Assembly: GCA_016291995.1 (NCBI GenBank)
Contig: JAEEZV010000022.1
Span: 1-34,986, forward strand
Length of the DNA: 34,986 nucleotides
From: Caryophanales bacterium
GTDB lineage: Bacteria > Bacillota_I > Bacilli_A > RF39 > UBA660
Direction of reading: 5' to 3'
The notes under the pieces are model-generated. The model was not told the DNA's origin. It ran no database searches and saw only the letters and a program-made list of their open reading frames with translations. The position numbers were made by a program, and so were the translations under genes. Of this stretch, positions 24,418 through 31,794 are shown piece by piece. Positions within the stretch are counted from its first letter, which is position 1. Each line of letters begins with the position of its first letter.

Positions 24418-25260
24418 TTATTTTTTCTTCATAATCATCCTTAAAACATTAAATATAACTAAGAACACAATAATAGATATTAGAATTTTTTTCATATCAA
24501 TTACATTCTTTTTTTCTACCGTAACTGCCTCTTTTTTAATATTGATAGTATACGTTACCTCATAATCATCTTTACTTACAACAATACTGATAACACTACC
24601 ATCTTTTAAGTTTTTATTACCTTCTATTTTATATGTCGATAAAGCATTACTTAAAATAGGAGTAATAGCAAGTTCATCTTCATTATCTATAGTAAGATCA
24701 TAATTATATACATCTTTATCAAATGCTAAATAATAATTATCGATAATTATATCTTCTAAATATATATCTTCAGTAGCAGCAGGAGTTTCTACCGCAGGCT
24801 GCTCCTTCGTATTACTGCTCACAGTACCATTATTTGATACGCTAGTCTCTTTCATATTAACCGTAACAGATACTGAATCAATCGCTGTATTATCATCAGC
24901 AGTATAAAAAGCAACATCTTTTAGTTCTATTAATCCTGGATTACTACCACTTTTTTTAAATTTAGCAGTTCCAATTTTAAAAGTATTCTTAATTTCATCT
25001 GCCGTATATATTGATACCTTACCATTAGAGCCATATCCATTCCATATTGCATTATGTACGAATGAGACAAACAACAAGCCATCATTTGTAACTATATTAG
25101 TCTCGACACCAGAAATTGCAGAATCAGTACTACCACTGATTTCACAAGTAAATTCTTCCCCATCAAAAGCCTCTTTTGGGCAACTAATAGTAATGCTATC
25201 AGCATACACATGTAATGGGCATAACAATAAAATAAATAATGTCAATATTTTTTTCTTCAT
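24418..25260 (-). CDS. Cohesin-like membrane-anchored surface protein
   Basis: 280 residues. Signal peptide 1-20. Cohesin-like domain about 23-131: SCPKEAFDGEEFTC, ISGVETNIVTNDGLLFVSF, FKIGTAKFKKSG and LIELKDVAFYTADDN, similar to the other two in the operon. A Thr/Pro-rich linker leads to one cadherin-like module (about 168-246). A C-terminal helix (about 258-274) followed by KKK holds it in the membrane, with no sorting motif. It is the first gene of the operon: AAGGGG precedes the ATG and a TTGTAA/TACACT promoter lies upstream. Binding partner unknown; no Trp or Tyr sugar-binding patch is apparent. Confidence 0.82.
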   Translation of the reverse strand: MKKKILTLFILLLCPLHVYADSITISCPKEAFDGEEFTCEISGSTDSAISGVETNIVTNDGLLFVSFVHNAIWNGYGSNGKVSIYTADEIKNTFKIGTAKFKKSGSNPGLIELKDVAFYTADDNTAIDSVSVTVNMKETSVSNNGTVSSNTKEQPAVETPAATEDIYLEDIIIDNYYLAFDKDVYNYDLTIDNEDELAITPILSNALSTYKIEGNKNLKDGSVISIVVSKDDYEVTYTINIKKEAVTVEKKNVIDMKKILISIIVFLVIFNVLRMIMKKK

Positions 25261-25315
25261 ATATACCCCTTACTTTTATTCACAGTGCTTATAGCACACT
25301 CCTACTCTCTATAAA

Positions 25316-25344
25316 AGTGTACCATATATTAAAACTTTTTACAA
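25316..25344 (-). promoter_or_regulatory. Promoter of the cohesin operon
   Basis: Minus strand TTGTAA (25339-25344), 17-nt spacer, TGGTACACT extended -10 (hexamer 25316-25321). Confidence 0.6.
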
Positions 25345-25356
25345 GTATAAAAACAA

Positions 25357-25384
25357 AAAAAATACACTTGAAGTGTATTTTAAA
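25357..25384 (-). terminator. Terminator of lon
   Basis: AATACACTT / AAGTGTATT plus flanking A/T pairs form a long hairpin with minus-strand T-run. It overlaps the lon stop at 25380-25382. Confidence 0.85.
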
Positions 25385-27656
25385 ATAAATCATTATATAA
25401 CTCTAAATAGTTATTAATATATTTTACTTTTATTCCTTTCAATAACTCTATTGGCAATTCTCTAACATCTTCCTTATTATCAATTGGAACATAAATAGTT
25501 TTAACATTATTATTGATGGCTGCTAATATCTTTTCTTTAATGCCACCTACCGGTAACACTTTACCTCTTAAAGTAATCTCCCCTGTCATACTGACAGTCG
25601 TATCAATTTCCTTATTTTTAAGTAAACTAATTAAACCAGTAAGAATAGCTAGTCCTGCCGAAGGACCATCTTTTAATGTATCAGCTCCTTCAAAATGAAT
25701 ATGAAAATCTTTGTTATCGAATAAACTACTATCAATATCCATTATTTCACTATTACCTTTAATATAACTAATTGCTACATAGACACTCTCTTTGATAACA
25801 TCACCCAGCATTCCAGTAAGATGAATTTCACCCTTTCCTGGATAACTTAATGCTGTTGTCTTCTGAATGCATCCACCATATGGTGTATATCCTAGAGCAT
25901 TAATAACGCCGACATAACTATCTTTTTCATTCTTTAAGAAACGATATTTATAATCACCCAAATATGATACAACATCTATTTTATTAGGATTACCACCATC
26001 GATAAGTATTCTTCTAAATATCTTATCTAGTGATCTTTCTAACTGCCTTACTCCAGACTCTCTCGTATAATGTGTTATTATTTCTTTAATATCCTTATTC
26101 GTTAGATTAATTTTAATGCTATAGTAATCAGACAATTTAGGAATTAAATAATTCTTAGCAATATCTTCTTTTTCATTTATCGTATAACTAGATAAATTAA
26201 TTATCTCTAGTCTATCTTTTAAAGCATCCGGAATCTTATCTTCATCATTACCAGTAAGAATAAACAAAACATTTGATAAATCAAATTCCTCTTCGATATA
26301 ATTATCGACAAATGATGAATTCTGTTCTTTATCCAAAACATCTAATAAAGCTGATGCTGGATCGCCTTTATAATCCTTAGTAAGTTTATCTATTTCATCA
26401 ATTAAGAATACTGGATTATTAACTCCAACTCTCTTTAATCCTTGAATTATTCTACCAGGATTAGAACCAATATAAGTCTTACGATGTCCAACAATTTCTC
26501 CCTCATCATGAACTCCACCAACACTAATCTTAACAAATTTCTTATTTAACGCATTAGCAATTGATTTAGCCATCGTTGTTTTACCAACACCCGGAGGACC
26601 AATCAAACATAGTATTGGACTCTTATTTTTCTTTTTAATCTTACTAACTGCTATATATTCGACAATTCTATCTTTGACACTTTCAAGTCCAAAATGAGTA
26701 CTATCTAATTTCTTTCTAATATCAGCTATATCTTTATTATCTTTTGTATATTTATTCCAAGGTAAACTTGCTAACCAATCAAGATAATTTCTAATAACAC
26801 CCATTTCTGGTGAAGATGGACTAGTAAGTTCATATCTATTTAATTCTTCATTAATTCTATTTTGAATATATTCAGGATAATCGCCATCATTAATCTTCTT
26901 ATTAAGCTTTAAAATATCATTATCTTTAATATCTATTTCATTTATTTCTTCCTTAATAAGTTTTATTTTCTCTTTTAATATATAATTCTTTTGTTCTTCA
27001 TCTAATCTTTCTTTTAAATGTTCATCGATACTATTTTCAAGTTTAACCGTTTCCATTTCCCTATTTAAATCTTGAATTAAAGTTTTAATTCTATTCATCG
27101 GATTAGATAATTCAACATAATTTACTTTTGTTGTATATTCAAATGGCATTTCAAAAGCAATAATATCTGTTAGTCTTGAAATACTAGAAATACCACTTAT
27201 TCTACCTAATACATTATTAGATACATTAGGTGATAATTCAATATAATCATTTAAATCTTTTAAAAGAATTCTTTTTAAAGCAATTGCTTCAAGTTCATTA
27301 AAATCATATTCCTTGGTAGGAATAGCAAACGCTTCATAAGTATCATCATCATTTTCAAGATAATTAATTACTTCAACTCTATCGATACCTACGATAACTA
27401 ATCTAATTACTCCATTAGGAAGTGCTAACTTTGTCTTAATCTTACCTAAAATACCAATCTTCGGTAATTTTCTTACATTAGGTTTATCTTCAGCTATATT
27501 AGGAATATTAATAAATAAAATATGACCATCATGATTCTTTTCACTAATATTGATAATTCTCTTTTCAAGTTCTGAAGATACTTCTATCCTAAGTTCATTA
27601 TAAGGCAAAATAACAGTATCTCTTAAAAATAAAACCGGCAAATTTGTCTCAACCAT
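25380..27656 (-). CDS. lon: ATP-dependent protease Lon
   Basis: 758 residues, normal for LonA (about 770-800). N-terminal substrate-binding domain 1-190, coiled-coil linker about 190-280, AAA+ domain with Walker A GPPGVGKT (about 352-359), Walker B FLIDEIDKL and sensor FILTGNDEDKIPD. The C-terminal Ser-Lys protease domain has GADTLKDGPSAGLAIL (Ser about 666) and GGIKEKILAA (Lys about 709). It degrades misfolded and regulatory proteins in the cytosol. It stands alone, with its own promoter and terminator. No CIRCE or CtsR operator is visible upstream. Confidence 0.97.
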   Translation of the reverse strand: MVETNLPVLFLRDTVILPYNELRIEVSSELEKRIINISEKNHDGHILFINIPNIAEDKPNVRKLPKIGILGKIKTKLALPNGVIRLVIVGIDRVEVINYLENDDDTYEAFAIPTKEYDFNELEAIALKRILLKDLNDYIELSPNVSNNVLGRISGISSISRLTDIIAFEMPFEYTTKVNYVELSNPMNRIKTLIQDLNREMETVKLENSIDEHLKERLDEEQKNYILKEKIKLIKEEINEIDIKDNDILKLNKKINDGDYPEYIQNRINEELNRYELTSPSSPEMGVIRNYLDWLASLPWNKYTKDNKDIADIRKKLDSTHFGLESVKDRIVEYIAVSKIKKKNKSPILCLIGPPGVGKTTMAKSIANALNKKFVKISVGGVHDEGEIVGHRKTYIGSNPGRIIQGLKRVGVNNPVFLIDEIDKLTKDYKGDPASALLDVLDKEQNSSFVDNYIEEEFDLSNVLFILTGNDEDKIPDALKDRLEIINLSSYTINEKEDIAKNYLIPKLSDYYSIKINLTNKDIKEIITHYTRESGVRQLERSLDKIFRRILIDGGNPNKIDVVSYLGDYKYRFLKNEKDSYVGVINALGYTPYGGCIQKTTALSYPGKGEIHLTGMLGDVIKESVYVAISYIKGNSEIMDIDSSLFDNKDFHIHFEGADTLKDGPSAGLAILTGLISLLKNKEIDTTVSMTGEITLRGKVLPVGGIKEKILAAINNNVKTIYVPIDNKEDVRELPIELLKGIKVKYINNYLELYNDLF

Positions 27657-27684
27657 ACTGTCACCTACCTATTTAAAAAAAGCG

Positions 27685-27719
27685 CATTTATTATCAAAAT
27701 AATATTTAAATAATAAATG
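27685..27719 (-). promoter_or_regulatory. Hairpin plus T-run in the lon leader
   Basis: CATTTATTAT (27685-27694) and ATAATAAATG (27710-27719) form a perfect 10-bp inverted repeat with a 15-nt loop. On the minus strand it is followed by CGCTTTTTTT, so it looks like a leader attenuator between the promoter and the lon start. Confidence 0.45.
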
Positions 27720-27742
27720 TCACTTCCTCTTCATGAGTTAAT

Positions 27743-27770
27743 ATTTTAATCATATTTATTTATATATCAA
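27743..27770 (-). promoter_or_regulatory. Promoter of lon
   Basis: Minus strand TTGATA (27765-27770), 16-nt spacer, TAAAAT (27743-27748). Confidence 0.45.
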
Positions 27771-27840
27771 TAGATTTGACACATTTTTTACATAAGATTT
27801 TTTATACCTTTTTTTGCCATAAAAATTAGCTTATTTTCTA

Positions 27841-27869
27841 TTGACAAGGTATATGTTTTTACATATAAT
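27841..27869 (+). promoter_or_regulatory. Consensus promoter for the 62-residue protein
   Basis: TTGACA (27841-27846), exactly 17 nt, TATAAT (27864-27869): a perfect match to the vegetative consensus, the strongest promoter in the window. The remaining 27771-27840 is T/A-rich with nothing further recognised. Confidence 0.85.
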
Positions 27870-27943
27870 AAATGCCAAGACAATATCGCTGCATTAACAT
27901 TTTTCGCATTACTTAATATAATACTATGAAAGGATGTGAAAAA

Positions 27944-28132
27944 ATGTATCAAAGTAATTTTAAAAGACCTCCATATAACAATAGATTTGGTGGCAGTGGC
28001 TTTATTGCTCCGTTTATTTTAGGCGGTATTACCGGAGGACTATTGGCCCCTGCTTTTTATCCAAGACCAGTATATTATCCACCAGTACCAGTAAGTCCAT
28101 ATTACCCTGGAGGTTATCCAATATATTATTAA
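27944..28132 (+). CDS. Small Gly/Pro/Tyr-rich protein of unknown function
   Basis: 62 residues from ATG at 27944; AAAGGATGTG lies just before it, while the in-frame ATG at 27926 has no ribosome site. The N-terminus is Asn/Arg/Pro-rich (YQSNFKRPPYNNRFGGSG). A hydrophobic Gly-rich stretch follows (about 20-38), then a Pro/Tyr-rich tail ending in YPIYY. The composition recalls small spore-coat or cell-surface proteins, but there is no family match I recognise. The perfect promoter points to high expression. Function unknown. Confidence 0.72.
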   Translation: MYQSNFKRPPYNNRFGGSGFIAPFILGGITGGLLAPAFYPRPVYYPPVPVSPYYPGGYPIYY

Positions 28133-28161
28133 TTTCTTATACACATTTTCATAATTCGTGT

Positions 28162-28167
28162 TATAAT
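28162..28167 (+). promoter_or_regulatory. Extended -10 promoter of the 28184 gene
   Basis: GTGTTATAAT, extended -10. It ends 16 nt before the ATG, so the leader starts about at the AGGTGG ribosome site. Confidence 0.55.
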
Positions 28168-28183
28168 TATACTAGGTGGTAAT

Positions 28184-28708
28184 ATGAAGAATAACTACAT
28201 AATAGATTACGTCAATGAAAATGAATTCAGAAAAAAAGAAAGAGCTATCAAAAAGTATAACATGTTAGCCTACAAAAAACTTTTATTTGATTATTATCCA
28301 AGTTTAAGAGAAGGTAATTTTTTAGGAGTTCTAGTTTCATCAGATGAAAATGATAAAATCGATAAATATGAACTTACTCTTCCAACGGATAGAACATTCA
28401 CAATGGTTCATGGTAATATTACCCTTCACTATTCAGTATATAGAGATAATAAAACAGTCATTTTAGAAACATTGACTCCAGAAGATATCTTAACTGAAGG
28501 TCATCAAAAAGAACTAACTACATATAAAGGTGTTATGGTATCTAAATCACATAAAGACCTAGATATGTTTAAAATTAATCTTCTTAGTAGTATGAATAAG
28601 GATGGATTCTTCAAACTAGATACAATGCCTGTATGGTTACTTACAACTATTATTGGTATATTTAGTTTTATTACCGCATTCATTGTTGCTAAACTAATAA
28701 TAAAGTAA
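28184..28708 (+). CDS. Tail-anchored membrane protein of unknown function
   Basis: 174 residues. A soluble, Lys/Asp-rich region (1-145) is followed by one C-terminal membrane helix (about 150-170, WLLTTIIGIFSFITAFIVA) and a short KLIIK end, a tail-anchor layout with the domain in the cytoplasm. There is no signal peptide. The soluble part alternates beta strands (KYELTLPTDRTFTMVHGNITLHY). No known family recognised. AGGTGG precedes the start. It has its own promoter and terminator. Confidence 0.75.
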   Translation: MKNNYIIDYVNENEFRKKERAIKKYNMLAYKKLLFDYYPSLREGNFLGVLVSSDENDKIDKYELTLPTDRTFTMVHGNITLHYSVYRDNKTVILETLTPEDILTEGHQKELTTYKGVMVSKSHKDLDMFKINLLSSMNKDGFFKLDTMPVWLLTTIIGIFSFITAFIVAKLIIK

Positions 28709-28727
28709 ACTTTACTTTATTATTTTT
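28697..28727 (+). terminator. Terminator after the 28184 gene
   Basis: Near-palindrome AATAAAGTAAA / TTTACTTTATT followed by a T-run, overlapping the stop codon. Confidence 0.7.
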
Positions 28728-28733
28728 TTATGC

Positions 28734-28739
28734 TATAAT
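28734..28739 (+). promoter_or_regulatory. Extended -10 promoter of the 28767 gene
   Basis: TATGCTATAAT, extended -10, inside the end of the preceding terminator region; TTTACT 17 nt upstream is a weak -35. Confidence 0.5.
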
Positions 28740-28766
28740 AATCAGCCGTAAAAAAGGAGAAATATT

Positions 28767-29345
28767 ATGTACGAAGCTTATTGTGCATCATGCACTTATG
28801 TAAATGAGAATCTTTTCTGCGAAAAAAAAGGTGAATACATTAGTGGTAACGATCCAAAATGCTATAACTATTGTGAAGCATATTCAAGAAGCAATTCCGC
28901 AAGAGAAAACCTATATGGAAGAAGTGGTTCTAGTGGATGTTATATTACTACGATGATGTGTAATTTATTAGGATATCCTGATAACAATTATTATCTAAAT
29001 ACTTTAAGAAACTTTAGAGATAATGTTATGAAAAAAAATCCAAATTATATTCCATTATTAATTAAATATGATGTTATTGGACCACAAATTGCCTACTCTT
29101 TAGCTAAAGATAAACAAGGTAAAGAAATTGCTACCGCTATGTTTACTCGTTTTATCACACAAGCCGTATCAGCAATTGAAGCAGAAAAAAATGATATGGC
29201 TATCAATACATATATGGCTATGACAAACGCTTTGGCTGAAACTTATGGTATTGAAGTTATTCAAGCAGATCTTGATAACTATCAAGTAGATATGGAAACC
29301 CTTGGTAAGGCTAGAAGAAGAGTACCAAACGAAAATAATATATAA
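28767..29345 (+). CDS. Cys-rich N-terminal protein with CFI-box-like segment
   Basis: 192 residues, no signal peptide. The N-terminus holds CASC (6-9), FC, and CYNYC (about 32-36), a possible zinc site. A segment GCYITTMMCNLLGYPDNNYYLNTLRNFRDNVM (about 57-88) resembles the CFI-box domain (CyIxTAvC...LGkpDd...LxxLRxFRD). The remainder is helical. The domain's role is unknown. AAGGAG precedes the ATG. It is followed by a bidirectional terminator shared with the ABC genes. Confidence 0.78.
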   Translation: MYEAYCASCTYVNENLFCEKKGEYISGNDPKCYNYCEAYSRSNSARENLYGRSGSSGCYITTMMCNLLGYPDNNYYLNTLRNFRDNVMKKNPNYIPLLIKYDVIGPQIAYSLAKDKQGKEIATAMFTRFITQAVSAIEAEKNDMAINTYMAMTNALAETYGIEVIQADLDNYQVDMETLGKARRRVPNENNI

Positions 29346-29370
29346 AAAAAGAGCATAAGCTCTTTTTTTT
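29344..29370. terminator. Bidirectional terminator
   Basis: AAAAAGAGC, ATAA loop, GCTCTTTTT with T-runs on both strands, between converging genes. Confidence 0.85.
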
Positions 29371-31792
29371 AATCTAAATCATGTCTTGCAAGAATCTGTG
29401 CTGGTGTCTTTCTAATTGTATTAAATACTGGTATTAAGCCAATAACAATGTTGAATAAATATAATAGTACAATACAAAGTACCATAACATAGATATTCAT
29501 AACATAATTTCTACCGACGTAATCAATATCTGATAAAACACTAATACAATATGACATAAATAATACTCCTGGTACTGAAGCTAATGTTGTAATAGCAAAA
29601 GCTTCACCCATAAACATCTTATATATATCACTCTTTTTAACACCAATAGCACGGTATATACCAACCTCTTTAATTCTTGATAAGAATGAACTACGCGTCA
29701 TCAAAATTATTTCGATTAATGAAATTGCTAACATAACTGCTGCCACGATAATACTTGAATTGATACTATCTTGATTTTCACTTACATATGCTTTTCTATC
29801 AACTTCATAAACATCGATTAATTTTCTATCCATATCTTCAAATTCTTGAATAGCTTTTTTCTTATCTTTAGCATATACAATTAGATTCTTCTTAGATTCA
29901 ATTAATTCATATTTATTAGTATTTGAATTAACAAAATAACTATTAATATCTGTACTAGATGTATAGTAACCAACGACATATAACTTTTCACCATTAATCT
30001 TAACTGAATCCATATACTTATTTAACTTAAAATCATATTTAAGATTATCATTGACAATTACCTCATAATCATTGCTTGGTGCTCTACCCTTTGTAATAGA
30101 TATCTTATCCTTATATAAATTGTAATCATATACCTTGCCTTCATTACTATCTTCAGCAGAAAACCAATCTACATTACTTGTGTTATCGATAATATTAATA
30201 AATTCATCCTCTGCAACATAGAATGATGGACTCTTAAGATCAGTAATACCTACAATAGTATATTCAAGTAATCCCTTCTTAATATTGATTTTAGAATCAA
30301 GCATTTTCTCTACTTTATAAAAGCCTAACATATTAAGTGCTTCAGCCTTATCATACATCATTTTATCGATAACTATCTCTTTATTATTTTCTGGCATTCT
30401 ACCGTAGATGATATCACTTTCTTTTAGCATATTAACACTCGCTATTGATCCTTTAATATTTACATCCGCATTTGCTGTTTGATAATATAAATTAGTATTT
30501 AATGGTAAATTAACTTGACTATCACCAGGTATTACATAATAAACATCTTCCATATCATTAAATTCTTTATATTCTTTTACTGTAACTTTACTACCATTTA
30601 AAATCAAATAATTAGCATTTGTTGAAACAAAATCAACATCTCTAATATTGGTAACTCCAAGTAAATTACTAATTGAATAAGTAACAAATAATGCTGATAA
30701 GAAGAAACCAACTAATAATAACTTTTTAATAAATGAATATGATTTTACTTTTTTAAATCCATTACTAAATATCGTAAATATATTAAATATTGATGTATAT
30801 CTTAATTTAAAATTATTATTGATAATTTTATCAAAATCAAAAGAATATTTTTCATAGACACTTTTATCTAATTCTTTATAATGATCATTAACTAATTCAA
30901 TATTAGAACTACTGTCGATAACCTCTATCTTATCATTATCTTTATTCTTAATATATAAATTTCCATTCTTAAGAATAATTACTAAATTTAATTCATCTTC
31001 TCCATCACTATACATTTCGATATTTATATTGTTATCATGATTCTTATTATGATATTTAAAATCTTTTAAATAAAACTTATTATCGATACGATAATCCAAA
31101 TTACCCGTATTTTTATTCTTATAATCCTTTGTAACAGTTCCGTCCAATACTTCAATAATTCTTGTTGCATAGAATTTAGCTAACTCTACTTCATGTGTTA
31201 CTAGTATTACTAATTTATCTTTTGAAATAGATTTAATAATATTCATTATTTCAATTGTATTCTTACTATCAAGATTACCTGTTGGTTCATCAGCTAATAT
31301 AATATCTGGATTTTTAACTAATGCTCTAGCAATACCAACTCTTTGTCTCTCTCCACCACTTAGCATTCCACAAGGACGATGTCTATAACGATATATTCCT
31401 AATCTCTCAAGAATATATTCTACTCTCTTCTTAACTTCTTCCTTATCTTTAATACCAATCATTCTCAAGACCATTGAAACATTTTCATAGACTGTTTTAT
31501 TATCAATTAATTTATAATCTTGGAAAATATATCCAACTTTTAAATTTCTTAATTTATCTTTTTTACCAGTAAAAATTGTAGTAATCTTATTATCATTAAT
31601 ATATATATTACCATTATTAACTTTATCTAATCCACCAATTGCATTAAGAAGCGTTGTCTTACCACAACCACTAGGCCCTAAAAGTGCAATAAGACCAGTA
31701 TCTGGAAGTGTTAAATTAGTATCATTAATAACATGAATTTGATTTTTTCTACCTTTGTTGTAATACTTATTTAATTTCTCAATCCTAATCAT
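29369..31792 (-). CDS. ABC transporter, fused ATPase and FtsX-type permease (MacB-like)
   Basis: 807 residues. The ATPase (1-225) has Walker A GPSGCGKTTLLN (about 38-49), Q-loop FQDYKLI, signature LSGGERQRVGIARAL, Walker B DIILADEPTGNLDS and H-loop VTHEVELA. After a linker comes a first membrane helix (about 355-375), a large extracellular domain (about 380-670), then three membrane helices with the FtsX-type motif IKEVGIYRAIGVKKSDIYKMFMGE. This is a type VII mechanotransmission ABC protein, as in MacB or BceAB-type systems. Substrate not evident. It follows the 31795 gene by 2 nt, so the pair probably forms a heterodimer. GAGGAAGTG precedes the ATG. Confidence 0.9.
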   Translation of the reverse strand: MIRIEKLNKYYNKGRKNQIHVINDTNLTLPDTGLIALLGPSGCGKTTLLNAIGGLDKVNNGNIYINDNKITTIFTGKKDKLRNLKVGYIFQDYKLIDNKTVYENVSMVLRMIGIKDKEEVKKRVEYILERLGIYRYRHRPCGMLSGGERQRVGIARALVKNPDIILADEPTGNLDSKNTIEIMNIIKSISKDKLVILVTHEVELAKFYATRIIEVLDGTVTKDYKNKNTGNLDYRIDNKFYLKDFKYHNKNHDNNINIEMYSDGEDELNLVIILKNGNLYIKNKDNDKIEVIDSSSNIELVNDHYKELDKSVYEKYSFDFDKIINNNFKLRYTSIFNIFTIFSNGFKKVKSYSFIKKLLLVGFFLSALFVTYSISNLLGVTNIRDVDFVSTNANYLILNGSKVTVKEYKEFNDMEDVYYVIPGDSQVNLPLNTNLYYQTANADVNIKGSIASVNMLKESDIIYGRMPENNKEIVIDKMMYDKAEALNMLGFYKVEKMLDSKINIKKGLLEYTIVGITDLKSPSFYVAEDEFINIIDNTSNVDWFSAEDSNEGKVYDYNLYKDKISITKGRAPSNDYEVIVNDNLKYDFKLNKYMDSVKINGEKLYVVGYYTSSTDINSYFVNSNTNKYELIESKKNLIVYAKDKKKAIQEFEDMDRKLIDVYEVDRKAYVSENQDSINSSIIVAAVMLAISLIEIILMTRSSFLSRIKEVGIYRAIGVKKSDIYKMFMGEAFAITTLASVPGVLFMSYCISVLSDIDYVGRNYVMNIYVMVLCIVLLYLFNIVIGLIPVFNTIRKTPAQILARHDLD

Positions 31793-31794
31793 AT

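Noticed and set aside
27657..27943. CIRCE or CtsR operators before lon
   Set aside because: Neither TTAGCACTC-N9-GAGTGCTAA nor the tandem GGTCAAA heptads are present.
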